Assembly (NCBI GenBank): GCA_038531315.1 | Contig: JBCBBT010000014.1 | Span: forward strand, 1-61,348 | Reading direction: 5' to 3' | DNA length: 61,348 nt | Source: JAJFFW01 sp038531315 | GTDB taxonomy: Bacteria; Pseudomonadota; Alphaproteobacteria; Caulobacterales; Parvularculaceae | In this document: positions 8,579 through 17,954 of the stretch, one piece after another | Position numbering within the stretch: the first letter of the stretch is position 1 | How the letters are laid out: each line of letters begins with the position of its first letter | Translations under genes and position numbers: made by a program | Notes under the pieces: generated by a model | Database searches by the model: none | What the model saw: the letters and a program-made list of their open reading frames with translations, nothing else | What the model was told of the DNA's origin: nothing

Positions 8579-9592
8579 CTACCAGGCGACCCAGCGGACC
8601 ACGTCGCCTTTTTCAACGCGCAACGTTTCGGCGACTGTCGGGCTTACGACGCATTCGTCGTTGCGCACGTCAAGTTCAGCGCGCACCGCGCGAAAACCCG
8701 CAACTTCTCCGGCGGCGATAATGCCTTCTGCGCCGACTGCGGCGTCGTCGATCGCCTTTATTGATAATACCCGGCTGTCGGCGACGGTTTTGATGTTGCC
8801 TATTTTCGTGTTGACCAGCGGACCGCCGTCAAAGATATCGATGTAGTCATTGAAGGCGAACCCTTCTTTCATCAGCATCTTATAAGCCGGCGCGGCTTTG
8901 TCGTGCGGCCGTCCGATACAGGCGCGCGCATCTTCAGGCAGCAGGCAAACATAGATCGAAATCCGCGGCATCAAATCAGCAATGAACTGGTTGCCGTTCG
9001 CGGCGTTGTGGACGTCGGCTTCTTCAAATTCCATGTCGAAAAAATGACGTCCGAGCGCATTCCAGAATGGCTGATCGCCATTCGGCGCCCGCCAGCCGCG
9101 AAGCTCGGCGCATACGCTTTCGGCAATAATGTCGGGGCGCTGAGCAATGAACATATAACGCGTACGCGCCAGGAACTTGCCGAACCCGCCGCCACGCAGA
9201 TCAGGCGACAAGTATAGCGACCCGACTTCGCTGCTGCCGGTGAAATCATGGGTCGGGACCAATAGCCGTCGCTTGATGCGCTTTCCCAGTTGCTGCGACG
9301 CGTGAAACGTCCAGTTGACCTTGTAGTTCACGAAACCGGACTCAAGACCGATCGACGAAAAGACAGCCGCCGTCCCCATGACCGCGCCGTCTTTTTCAAG
9401 GGCCAGCATATAGACCTCAGGGCCGGGCTCGCTTGCTTGGGCTTCAAAGCTCTTAACGGCGAAATCAATGCGCTCGCGCAGCGCCGTCTCATCCGGCGGC
9501 AAATTCGTCATGCCGCCGCCGGCTTTCTTGGCAAGCGCGAAGATTTCATCGAAATCCTCATGGCGCACAGGCCGGATGAAAGGCAACGCCAT
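8579..9592 (-). CDS. astA: Arginine N-succinyltransferase
   Basis: 337 aa, the normal length for the family. It transfers succinyl from succinyl-CoA to the alpha-amino group of arginine, the first step of the AST pathway. N-terminal IRPVRHEDFDEIFALAKKAG, the acetyl-CoA-loop-like LRGGGFGKFLARTRY and FNDYIDIFDGGPLV are hallmark AstA blocks. It lies 3 bp downstream of an M20 hydrolase gene and 32 bp upstream of astD in a single minus-strand operon. Confidence 0.94.
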   Translation of the reverse strand: MALPFIRPVRHEDFDEIFALAKKAGGGMTNLPPDETALRERIDFAVKSFEAQASEPGPEVYMLALEKDGAVMGTAAVFSSIGLESGFVNYKVNWTFHASQQLGKRIKRRLLVPTHDFTGSSEVGSLYLSPDLRGGGFGKFLARTRYMFIAQRPDIIAESVCAELRGWRAPNGDQPFWNALGRHFFDMEFEEADVHNAANGNQFIADLMPRISIYVCLLPEDARACIGRPHDKAAPAYKMLMKEGFAFNDYIDIFDGGPLVNTKIGNIKTVADSRVLSIKAIDDAAVGAEGIIAAGEVAGFRAVRAELDVRNDECVVSPTVAETLRVEKGDVVRWVAW

Positions 9593-9595
9593 CGC

Positions 9596-10855
9596 TCAGC
9601 TGGCCCCGTTTTGTGTTTGTCCGGGAAGCGGAATATCGCCGGCGGCGATCCGCATCAGGAGCAGCGCCGATAATTTGGCGCGCTCTTCAAGACTATCGAG
9701 GCGCACATATTCTTTCGAAGAATGGATATGCGCGCCGCGAACGCCGAGCGTGTCGATCACCGGAATATCGGCGGCGGCGATATTATTGCCGTCGCAGCAT
9801 CCGCCGGTGGCGACCCATGAAATATCAATCCCAAGATCGTCGCCGACGGATCGCAACGCCTCGAAAAATGCTTTGAGATCCGGGGTCATCGGTTTGGGCG
9901 GGCGACCAAACCCGCCATGAAGCTCGGCGCTGAAACCTTCTCTTGCATTCGACTGGGCGATAATTGTGTGCAACTCGTTTGAGAACCAAGCCGCATGCTC
10001 ATGGGCCTCAACCCGGACATTGAAGCGCACGATTGCTTTGTCCGGCACCACATTGTTCGGACCGCCGCCGTCAACCCGCGCAACATTAACGGTCAAGCCA
10101 TTGCGCCCACCACTGAGGTCTGAGATGCGCCCGACGAAGTTCGCCGCTTCAACGATCGCGTTTCGGCCGAGATGGTGCTCCCGGCCCGCGTGGGCGCTCT
10201 TGCCGCGAAAGACGACAGAAAAATTGCCGCTGCCTTTACGCGCGCCCGCAAGCGTGCCGTCCGCCAGCGCCGGCTCGTAAACGCATGCGAAATGCGCCCG
10301 GCGGGCCGCCTCGCCGATGAGCTTTAATGAGCCATGCGAACCGATTTCCTCGTCGGCGTTGATGATCACTTCATAGCCGATCCGGTCAGCGAAAGGCGAT
10401 TGCTCAATCGTTTTCAGGGCGTAAAGGAGGACCAGAAGGCCGCCCTTCATATCCGCGCCGCCGGGCGCGTTGAGCGTGTCCTCGTCGAGCAGTTTTTGGT
10501 CCTGAAACGGATGATCGGCGCCGAATACGGTATCCATATGGCCGGCGAGGAGCACCCTGACCGGCGCTTGCGGCCGTTTCACAAGGCGCAGCATGTCGCC
10601 GGCTGGCTGCGTGATCGCGTCCCCGCCCGGCGTAATGATGCTGTGCGCCTCCGACGCGACGGTTTCGATATCGCCGCCCAGAGCTGCAAACGCCTCACCG
10701 AGCGCTGCATGCATTTCGGCAAGCCCCGACAGGTTCGTGCTGCCGGAATTAATGGCGCACCAGTCCCGCAACTGGTTGGCCATCTCGGCGCGCCGCCCGT
10801 CCAGATAGCCGATGGCGGCGTTGGCGGCTGAAGCCCCTGGTGTCTGTGATTTCAT
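9596..10855 (-). CDS. M20 family metallohydrolase in the ast operon
   Basis: 419 aa. The dinuclear zinc site of M20/ArgE/CPG2 enzymes is intact: GHMDTVF (first His and Asp), GGADMKGG (bridging Asp) and DEEIGSHGS (catalytic Glu pair), with a dimerisation lid domain near GKSAHAGREHHLG. It has no signal peptide, so it is probably cytoplasmic. It is the promoter-proximal gene, separated from astA by 3 bp. The family cleaves N-acyl amino acids or terminal glutamate. Because astE (succinylglutamate desuccinylase) is absent here, desuccinylation of succinylglutamate is an attractive but unproven role. A CPG2-like glutamate carboxypeptidase activity is the alternative. Confidence 0.8.
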   Translation of the reverse strand: MKSQTPGASAANAAIGYLDGRRAEMANQLRDWCAINSGSTNLSGLAEMHAALGEAFAALGGDIETVASEAHSIITPGGDAITQPAGDMLRLVKRPQAPVRVLLAGHMDTVFGADHPFQDQKLLDEDTLNAPGGADMKGGLLVLLYALKTIEQSPFADRIGYEVIINADEEIGSHGSLKLIGEAARRAHFACVYEPALADGTLAGARKGSGNFSVVFRGKSAHAGREHHLGRNAIVEAANFVGRISDLSGGRNGLTVNVARVDGGGPNNVVPDKAIVRFNVRVEAHEHAAWFSNELHTIIAQSNAREGFSAELHGGFGRPPKPMTPDLKAFFEALRSVGDDLGIDISWVATGGCCDGNNIAAADIPVIDTLGVRGAHIHSSKEYVRLDSLEERAKLSALLLMRIAAGDIPLPGQTQNGAS

Positions 10856-11070
10856 AGCCCCTCGACTTAGCCGCGCCCGCGTCGGGGTTCAACTCAGCGC
10901 CCGCCTCTGGCGACCCGAAGCGTTCGCGGACCCACGCTGAGCCAAAGAAGGCTTCGTCGCGCCTCACTTGTTGCCCTGCCGATGCGAACGCCTATAGTCG
11001 GCGCAACTGAAACCGCGGCGCCAGACGGGTTGCCGAATCGCACTCCCCCTTTAGCTATTACTGACCATCC

Positions 11071-13677
11071 ATGCTCGGCACCATCGAAACGATCTTGAGA
11101 CTTTGGACTGCTGCAGCGCGGCGCTCTTCGTGGTTGATTCTCGCCTTGTTCGCTGCTGCGACAATCGCCGGGGGCTATTACGCTGCGCGCACGCTAAGCG
11201 TGAATACCGACACGAGCGCCATGCTCGATCCGGAGCTTGCGTTTCAAAAACGCGCCGCCGCATTGAAAGAAGCCTTTCCCCAGCTCAAGACAGACATCAT
11301 CGTCGTCGTTCGCGCCCCAACGCTCGATGAGGCCGACACTTTTGCGGCCGCGTTGACCTCGCGCCTTCAGAACCAAACAGAAACGGTGAGCGCGGTTTTC
11401 TCGCCAGCTGCGGACCCGTTTTTTCGTGAAAACGGCCTCCTTTATTTGACAGAAGGCGAGCTCGAGGCGCGGCTTGCGCAAATGACAAAGGCGGCAGGCC
11501 TTATCGAAACGCTGGTGTCGTCTCCAAAAATCGACACGTTCTTCAAGACGCTCGCCGAAAATGACGAACTCGCAGAACGATCAGAACTCGGTCAAGAAAC
11601 CTTGTCCGATATCTATGCCGAGCTCGGCGTTGTGGTGGAGGCAGCTCTCGCCGGCGAACGGCGACCTTTTGCATGGATGGGCGCGCTGGACACAACGAGT
11701 AAGGACGCAGCCGCCCACACGCGGCTTGTGTACGCAACTCCCGTCCTCGATTTCACGCGGCTGCAGCCGGCGAAAACAGCCATTGAAGCGCTGCGCGATG
11801 AAATCGCCTTGCTCAGCGCGGACTATGCCGGCCGGGTCGACGCCTATATCACAGGCGATCCGGCGTTGCGGGCCGAAGAACTCGAATCAGTGACGCAAGG
11901 CATCGGCCTTTCCTTTCTTCTTTCATTCGTGTTGGTCACAACGCTGTTGCTGTTCGCCTTTCGCTCTTTGTTCATGGCCGCGTTAACAATGATAACGTTG
12001 ATCATCACGCTGGTGCTGACGTCGGCCTTTGCCGCATTCGCGGTCGGTGAACTGAATCTCGTTTCCGTTGCATTTACGGTACTGCTCGTCGGCCTCGGGC
12101 TCGACTTCGCTATTCATCTTCTTCTGCATGTTCAGGAGCGAAAAATCGCGGGCCAGACGACAGCGGCGGCGCTCAACGGCGCGGTTCATGAAGTAGGGCC
12201 CGCCATGGCGATCGCCGCACCGACGACCGCACTCGCCTTTTTGTCATTCGTCCCCACACAGTTTAACGGGATCGCGCAGCTTGGCGTGATTGCAGGCGCC
12301 GGCGTCATCATTGCGTTTCTGGTGTCGATTACGTTTCTGCCGGCTTGTCTGTCGGCATTCCCAAGACCGGCGGCGCGTGCGTCTGGCGGTCTCATTCGAA
12401 AAGGTTTTAGAGCCCTTGAGCGGATTTCGATCCCGGTGACCATTGTTACCGTTCTCACGGGACTGGCGGCTTTGCTTATCATTCCCGACGCAAAATTCGA
12501 CGCCGATCCTATGGCGCTCAGAAATCCCGACAGCCCATCGGTTTACGGATTTAATCTGCTTTTCGAAGACGAAAGTACGGTGCCATATCGCCTGACGCGT
12601 CTCGTAGACAGCGAGGCGGATGCGATGGAGACCTCGCGCGCCGCCAAAGCGCTTGATGTGGTGCGCAGCGCAAGATCGCTGCCGGATTTCGTGCCGGAAG
12701 ATCAGGACGCAAAACTTGAATTAATTGATATCGCCGCATCGACGCTTGTGTTCGCGCTCGATCAGGACGGCCAAGCATCAGAGGAAAATGAAGCGGGCGC
12801 ATCCGGCAAAAACGATGACGGCGTCACAATTCTCAGAGATCGACTGACAACGGCTTATGAAGACGGCTCTGCGAAACGGCTCGCCGACCTTTTGACGGCG
12901 GTAAATGAGAGCAGCGATCCGGCGGTCAGGACCCGGCTTCAGGAAAACATCTTTGCATTTTGGCCGGCGTTGATTGAACGGCTGCGCGCGCAGTTCAACG
13001 CTGATTATGTAGAGCTAGAAGCGCTGCCAGCCTCTTTGGCCGACCGATATAAATCAGCGGACGGCCTTTGGCGCGTTGACATTCTGCCGTCCGAAGACGT
13101 TCGCGACGAAGACAAACTGGAAGACTTTGTCGATCGCGTTTCGGCGCTGTTTCCCGATATCGGCGGCGGCGCCGTGCAGTCCCTGCGCGCAGGCGAGGTT
13201 ATTTCAAACGCGATGTTACAAGCGACACTGATCGCTCTCGCCGTCATATCACTCTTTTTGATGCTGTTAGTGCGCCGCGTCAGCCTGGTGTTCCTGATCC
13301 TTGCGCCGCTCGCGCTCGCCGCAATTTTAACCACAGCCGCGGGCGTCCTTGTCGATATTCCATTCAACTACGCCAACGTAATCGTGCTGCCTCTTCTGAT
13401 CGGAATTGGCGTCGATAGCGGCATTCACCTTGTGATGCGCCAGCAATTAGCGGATGCCGATGACGGTGTTTTCGGCACATCGACGCCTCGTGCGGTTCTC
13501 TTCTCGGCGCTGACAACCGTGGCGTCATTTGGAAGCTTGATGCTATCGCCCCACCGCGGCACAGCAAGCATGGGCGAGCTATTGTCGATCGCGATTGCAT
13601 TTACGTTGATCTGCACACTTATCGTCCTGCCGGCCGCGTTCAAGATCGCAGAACGCCCCGGGAACACGAAAGCGTGA
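11071..13677 (+). CDS. hpnN: Hopanoid transporter HpnN (RND superfamily)
   Basis: 868 aa inner-membrane protein of the MMPL/RND type. It has a first TM segment at about residues 20-38, a periplasmic loop, a five-helix bundle at about 270-440, a second loop and a second bundle at about 715-860. The sequence LSVNTDTSAMLDPELAFQKR just after TM1 is characteristic of HpnN. The family moves hopanoids from inner to outer membrane. The partner gene hpnM follows by about 110 bp and hpn biosynthesis genes lie within 13 kb, which supports the call. It is divergent from the ast operon. No strong ribosome-binding site is seen before ATG 11071. Confidence 0.85.
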   Translation: MLGTIETILRLWTAAARRSSWLILALFAAATIAGGYYAARTLSVNTDTSAMLDPELAFQKRAAALKEAFPQLKTDIIVVVRAPTLDEADTFAAALTSRLQNQTETVSAVFSPAADPFFRENGLLYLTEGELEARLAQMTKAAGLIETLVSSPKIDTFFKTLAENDELAERSELGQETLSDIYAELGVVVEAALAGERRPFAWMGALDTTSKDAAAHTRLVYATPVLDFTRLQPAKTAIEALRDEIALLSADYAGRVDAYITGDPALRAEELESVTQGIGLSFLLSFVLVTTLLLFAFRSLFMAALTMITLIITLVLTSAFAAFAVGELNLVSVAFTVLLVGLGLDFAIHLLLHVQERKIAGQTTAAALNGAVHEVGPAMAIAAPTTALAFLSFVPTQFNGIAQLGVIAGAGVIIAFLVSITFLPACLSAFPRPAARASGGLIRKGFRALERISIPVTIVTVLTGLAALLIIPDAKFDADPMALRNPDSPSVYGFNLLFEDESTVPYRLTRLVDSEADAMETSRAAKALDVVRSARSLPDFVPEDQDAKLELIDIAASTLVFALDQDGQASEENEAGASGKNDDGVTILRDRLTTAYEDGSAKRLADLLTAVNESSDPAVRTRLQENIFAFWPALIERLRAQFNADYVELEALPASLADRYKSADGLWRVDILPSEDVRDEDKLEDFVDRVSALFPDIGGGAVQSLRAGEVISNAMLQATLIALAVISLFLMLLVRRVSLVFLILAPLALAAILTTAAGVLVDIPFNYANVIVLPLLIGIGVDSGIHLVMRQQLADADDGVFGTSTPRAVLFSALTTVASFGSLMLSPHRGTASMGELLSIAIAFTLICTLIVLPAAFKIAERPGNTKA

Positions 13678-13790
13678 AGAAACACCGCAACTCGCCACAA
13701 TTCCAACCCAATTCTTGCTGGATTACCGCCCCAATCACCCCATATAGTGCCGTCAAACCCTTGAAAAAGGCGGCAATGAGGACTTGTAAA

Positions 13791-14453
13791 ATGGTTTCAA
13801 AAATTAGGGTTATGGCGGGCCTCCTCGCCCTCACCTCAATTCCCGCGGCGCACGCCATCGCGCAAGAGGCGACGGTGTCAACCGACGAGACGCAAGCTGT
13901 GGAGGTGCTGTCGCAAGCCGAAGCGCAGCTGATTGACGAAGCCACAGATTTCATTCGCGGTCTCACTAGCGACGCCACCGCGGCGATGACGAAAGAAGGC
14001 GCGAGCGAAGCCGAACGCCTTGCCGCATTTCAAGTGGTGCTTGCTGACGGTCTTGCTGTAGAGCAAATCGGAAAGTTCATGCTTGGCGAAGCCAGAAAGA
14101 CAATCACGCCGGCGCAGTTAGAACGCTACAACACGATCTTTCCCGATTACATCACACGCCTCTATGCGCAGCAGTTTAAAGGCATCGTCAACAAACCGCT
14201 TGAGGTAATTGACGCCAAGAAATTTCGGCGGAACGACACCATCGTCCGCACAAAACTTGAACGAGCTGAAGGTGCGCCGATCCTCGTCGACTGGCGCGTG
14301 CGGCGGCTCAAGACTGACGATCACAAGATCATCAACATCTCAGTCAACGATGTTTCGATCATGCTGGTCAAACGCGAGGAATTTTCCGCATTCATCGCCG
14401 CAAATGGCGTCGACGCCCTGCTTGATCGTCTTGAGGAGCAAGCCAAAGCCTAG
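13791..14453 (+). CDS. hpnM: HpnM/MlaC-type periplasmic lipid-binding protein (Ttg2 family)
   Basis: 220 aa with a signal peptide (about residues 1-24, ending HAIAQ-EA). The rest matches the MlaC/toluene-tolerance fold: FVLADGLAVEQIGKFMLG-like and LVDWRVRR-like segments (here QVVLADGLAVEQIGKFML and ILVDWRVRRL). In hopanoid producers this is HpnM, thought to bind lipids in the periplasm beside HpnN. The start at 13791 is favoured by GAGGAC 8 nt upstream and the short signal peptide. ATG 13776, and an even longer frame from 13674 that overlaps the hpnN stop, are less likely. Confidence 0.78.
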   Translation: MVSKIRVMAGLLALTSIPAAHAIAQEATVSTDETQAVEVLSQAEAQLIDEATDFIRGLTSDATAAMTKEGASEAERLAAFQVVLADGLAVEQIGKFMLGEARKTITPAQLERYNTIFPDYITRLYAQQFKGIVNKPLEVIDAKKFRRNDTIVRTKLERAEGAPILVDWRVRRLKTDDHKIINISVNDVSIMLVKREEFSAFIAANGVDALLDRLEEQAKA

Positions 14454-14456
14454 CAT

Positions 14457-14933
14457 TCAAAAGCGTTCAATACGCCGATCGATTGGATCAAGCCAAATTG
14501 TCGGCTTGCGTTTCACCTTGGCGTATTCAGCGATATCGGCAGTACCGCCCGGGCCGCGCGCCGGGGCGCCATCCCAGACAAGCACCATAAGATCGCAAGC
14601 TTTGACGACCTTCTTGCCTGCGGCGAAGAATGCGGCATCGCGTGTGTCACCGTTCACCCCGATGACTTTCCGCGATTTTGCCAACGTCGCTTCGTACTTC
14701 GCGCGATGGCGTCCGGCGAACTCATTTTCGTAACTCGTTTGGAACGGGATAACCGAAACAAGTCCGCCGCCGAAGGCAAGCGCGACTTCGGCGAAAATCT
14801 GATCTGCGCCTTCCGCCAAAGACGACCATCCTATTGCATTGTTATGATCGAGAAAAACATCGATCATCGCCTCGCGAACCCAGAGCCAGTTGGCGCCGTC
14901 TCTGGCGCGATGACCTGACACGCCTATCTTCAT
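14457..14933 (-). CDS. SLOG/Rossmann-like nucleotide-binding domain protein
   Basis: 158 aa. The N-terminal KIGVSGHR, an Asp/Glu-containing WSSLAEGADQIFAEVAL segment and the C-terminal APARGPGGTADIAEYAK are the arrangement seen in SLOG-superfamily (YpsA/DUF1273-like) Rossmann proteins, whose GG-T motif binds nucleotide-type ligands. No catalytic partner domain is fused. GGGGAG lies 5 nt before the start. It is convergent with hpnM (3-bp gap) and downstream of ispA on the same strand. Its role is unknown. Sensing or hydrolysis of a nucleotide derivative is inference. Confidence 0.55.
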   Translation of the reverse strand: MKIGVSGHRARDGANWLWVREAMIDVFLDHNNAIGWSSLAEGADQIFAEVALAFGGGLVSVIPFQTSYENEFAGRHRAKYEATLAKSRKVIGVNGDTRDAAFFAAGKKVVKACDLMVLVWDGAPARGPGGTADIAEYAKVKRKPTIWLDPIDRRIERF

Positions 14934-14982
14934 TCTTACTCCCCCTAATCATCGGTACGCAACTTAACTCATTATCACCCTG

Positions 14983-15870
14983 CTACGATTTTCTGCGGAA
15001 AACAAAATCGGCGGCGCCGCGCAGCGGATCAGCGGCGACGCCGAACCGGTCGAGGCGGCTCTTGGCGCTTTCAACGAGCGCAAGCGCTTTTTCGCGGGCG
15101 CCTTCGGCCCCCAGAATTTTAATGAATGTCGCTTTGTCCATATCGACATCCTGTCCAACCGGTTTGCCAAGCGCATCGGCGTCGCCAAATGCGTCAAGCA
15201 AGTCATCAACAATCTGGAACGCAAGTCCCAAATCTTCAGCATAAGACGAAAGCGCTGCGCACTCGTCCCTGCCCGCTTCGCCGATGATACCGCCGCCAAG
15301 TGCTGAAAATCTTATAAGGGCGCCGGTTTTCAACTGTTGTAATTCGCTGATCTGATCGATATCGAAGTCTTTTTGCTCCGCATAGATATCGATCATTTGC
15401 CCCCCGACCATGCCTATTTTGCCGGAAGCGCGCGCAAGTTCGACCGCCAGCGCACACCGAACGCCGGGGTTCGGATGGGTTTGTTCCTCGGCAAGGATCT
15501 CAAAGGCTTGCGTCAATAAAGCATCCCCGGCGAGGATCGCTGTCGCATCATCAAATTTCTTGTGCACCGAAGGCCGCCCGCGCCGCAAATCGCTGTCGTC
15601 CATCGCCGGAAGATCATCATGAATAAGACTATAACAGTGGATCATCTCCACAGCGCATCCGGCTCTGACAGAACGCTCCCGCGAAACCTCGAAGATATCG
15701 GCGGCGGCGATCAGCAAGAACGGCCGCAATCTCTTGCCGCCATCGAGCGATCCATGGCGCATGGCGGCGACGACGCGCCCCAACGGCCCGTCGCGCATCG
15801 GCAGGAAGTTCTCGAGCGCCTCTTCAACAATGGCGGCGGTTTCGGCGATGGCGGTTTCGAACGCGGTCAT
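14983..15870 (-). CDS. ispA: Short-chain polyprenyl (farnesyl) diphosphate synthase
   Basis: 295 aa. It condenses IPP with allylic diphosphates to give C15 (possibly C20) chains. The first Asp-rich motif is HDDLPAMDDSDLRRGRPSVH and the second is QIVDDLLDAFGD; both are complete. The start is placed at 15870 (MTAFETAIAE) rather than the 20-residue longer frame, because the extension is basic and unlike the family. It supplies farnesyl diphosphate for squalene and hopanoids made by the nearby hpn genes. It is downstream of the zinc-motif protein gene with a 93-bp gap. Confidence 0.88.
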   Translation of the reverse strand: MTAFETAIAETAAIVEEALENFLPMRDGPLGRVVAAMRHGSLDGGKRLRPFLLIAAADIFEVSRERSVRAGCAVEMIHCYSLIHDDLPAMDDSDLRRGRPSVHKKFDDATAILAGDALLTQAFEILAEEQTHPNPGVRCALAVELARASGKIGMVGGQMIDIYAEQKDFDIDQISELQQLKTGALIRFSALGGGIIGEAGRDECAALSSYAEDLGLAFQIVDDLLDAFGDADALGKPVGQDVDMDKATFIKILGAEGAREKALALVESAKSRLDRFGVAADPLRGAADFVFRRKS

Positions 15871-15963
15871 GACTGGGCTTTCATAGAAAATAAACGGGGG
15901 CGGACGCCGCGAACGGCGCGCCGGACCCATAACAGCTATCGCCAGGCTCGCAATCGTTTTGGC

Positions 15964-16653
15964 TCACCGGCGTCCCCCTGTCATTTTCACAAGACCTTCG
16001 CCCTCGCAGGCGGCGCATTTTCTCGCAACAAGGCCGCGCTTACCGCGGCCGTCGCATTCTGTACAAACCGCCATTCTCCGATCGTCGCCGAAGAAATATG
16101 AAAAGGCGTCCATGAGCGGACGGCCGCCTCGGGCCGGCGCGCCGTCGCGCTGCGGCGCGGTGTTGACCGCGGAGAGGCGCGCCTTTTCGAGGCCGGCGAT
16201 GGGGTGGGCCGGGGCCGCCTGCCCGCCTGATAGCGCATGGATCGCGAGCATCAGATCGCGTTTCCACGCCTCCAGAATGAGCGTGAAAGAGGCGGCGTCG
16301 AACCGTCCGGTCGCCTGAACGCCGGCAATCAGATAAAGATCGCCGCCGCTCTCGAGCCCAGACGTTGCGATATGGGCGTTGCGGTTGATGAATTCACTCG
16401 CCGACTGGGTGGCGTTAAACCCGACGAACCGCGCGAGAAAGCCGATTTCGGCGATTTGATCAGGCGCGCCGTTCACTTCGACGAGCGCCACCACGAAATT
16501 CAACTTGCCGTCGGTCGCCTGATAAAGGGCGAAACCTTCATCGTCGCCGAGATGTTCCAGACCGTCATAGCGCACGCCGAGGGCATCGACGATGGCGGAC
16601 TTCGGCCATGCTGACGAGGACAAGGCCTTTCGACCGCTGAAAATCGAAATCAT
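15964..16653 (-). CDS. Uncharacterised protein with C-terminal DnaJ-like zinc motifs
   Basis: 229 aa. The N-terminal 150 residues resemble YbjN-type sensory or chaperone-like domains (ALGVRYDGLEHLGDDEGFAL..), but I hold this loosely. The last 35 residues carry two CxxCxGxG motifs (CTECDGRG and CAACEGEG), as in the DnaJ zinc finger, which would bind one zinc. The start 16653 is set by GGAGGGG 6-10 nt upstream; a frame extending to 16731 adds an improbable Cys/Ser-rich leader. It is probably co-transcribed with ispA. The function is unknown. A redox- or protein-folding-linked role is only suggested by the zinc motifs. Confidence 0.6.
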   Translation of the reverse strand: MISIFSGRKALSSSAWPKSAIVDALGVRYDGLEHLGDDEGFALYQATDGKLNFVVALVEVNGAPDQIAEIGFLARFVGFNATQSASEFINRNAHIATSGLESGGDLYLIAGVQATGRFDAASFTLILEAWKRDLMLAIHALSGGQAAPAHPIAGLEKARLSAVNTAPQRDGAPARGGRPLMDAFSYFFGDDRRMAVCTECDGRGKRGLVARKCAACEGEGLVKMTGGRR

Positions 16654-16859
16654 GACGCCCCTCCATACCTGCACGCTTCCCCAACTGGCGACGCTACACG
16701 AGGGGATCGCCAGCGCCAAGCATTGTTGCAATGCAGCAAAAATCGATTTACCGTGCGTATTTCAATGAAGCGATCAGCGCATGTTGCAGGCCGGGACGGC
16801 TCGTGGAATAAGGGCGCGACGTATATAGAGCCGCCATTGCGACGGCGTCGGGAGTGAGT

Positions 16860-17870
16860 ATGACCGAGGGGAACATGGCGGGCGAAACGGGCGCTCCTCT
16901 GCGCGTAATCCTGGCGCAGCCGCGCGGATTTTGCGCCGGCGTTGAGCGCGCCATCGACATTGTCGAGCGCGCACTCGAGAAATATGGCGCGCCGGTTTAT
17001 GTGCGCCACGAGATCGTTCACAACAAACGCGTCGTCGATACGTTGCGCGACCGGGGCGCCATTTTTGTCAAGGAAGTTGACGAAGTGCCGACCGGCGCCG
17101 TGGCGATTTTTTCCGCGCACGGCGTTTCGAAAAAAGTCGAGGACGGGGCCGCGCTGCGCGAACTGGACGTCATTGACGCCACCTGCCCGCTCGTCACCAA
17201 AGTCCACAAAGAGGGCCGCCGGTACGCAGCGAAGGACTACGATATCGTTCTGATCGGACATCTCGGCCACCCGGAAGTTGAAGGCACGCTCGGACAAATT
17301 CCCGGCACGGTGCATGTACTGAGCGAGCCGGAAGAAGTCGCCGAGCTTGAGGTCTCCGACGCGGAGCGCGTCGCGTTCGTCACGCAAACGACCTTGTCGG
17401 TGAACGACACCAAAGACGTCATCGCAGCGCTCAGAGAACGCTTCCCGAAGATCATCGGTCCGGACACGCGCGACATTTGTTACGCGACGCAAAACCGCCA
17501 GACCGCCGTTATCGAACTTTCCAAACAGGTTGACCTTCTTCTCGTGGTCGGCGCCCATAACAGCTCGAACTCCAATCGCCTGCGCGAGATCGGCGAGAAT
17601 TTCGGCTTGCCGTCCTATCTCATTGAAGACGCCACAATGTTTGACCCGGCATGGCTTGAAGGCGTTGGCGTCGTCGGCATCACAGCGGGGGCCTCGGCGC
17701 CGGAAACGCTGGTGCAAGAAACCATCGAACGGTTGCGCGCATCGCGCGATGTGACCGTCGAAAAACTCGACGGCGTTGAAGAAAACGTTCGCTTCAAGCT
17801 GCCCGCCGAACTCGCCGACATCCCGCGCCCGAAAGACGCCATGGAAGCCTGGGCGAGCGAAACCGTTTAA
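16860..17870 (+). CDS. ispH: 4-hydroxy-3-methylbut-2-enyl diphosphate reductase
   Basis: 336 aa. It reduces HMBPP to IPP and DMAPP, the last step of the MEP pathway, using a 4Fe-4S cluster. The three cluster cysteines are in PRGFCAGVERA, DATCPLVTKVH and DICYATQNR. The substrate-binding NSSNSNRL and HGVS motifs are present. The start at ATG 16860 follows GGGAG. A GTG at 16854 and an ATG at 16875 are alternatives. It is 84 bp upstream of hpnH on the same strand, so isoprenoid supply and hopanoid tailoring may share a transcript. Confidence 0.95.
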   Translation: MTEGNMAGETGAPLRVILAQPRGFCAGVERAIDIVERALEKYGAPVYVRHEIVHNKRVVDTLRDRGAIFVKEVDEVPTGAVAIFSAHGVSKKVEDGAALRELDVIDATCPLVTKVHKEGRRYAAKDYDIVLIGHLGHPEVEGTLGQIPGTVHVLSEPEEVAELEVSDAERVAFVTQTTLSVNDTKDVIAALRERFPKIIGPDTRDICYATQNRQTAVIELSKQVDLLLVVGAHNSSNSNRLREIGENFGLPSYLIEDATMFDPAWLEGVGVVGITAGASAPETLVQETIERLRASRDVTVEKLDGVEENVRFKLPAELADIPRPKDAMEAWASETV

Positions 17871-17954
17871 AATCCATCGACCCTGTTGATCACTATAATT
17901 ATCGCCGCGACCAGACCGGCGAACACGAAACGATAAGAGTACGGAGCACCCGGA

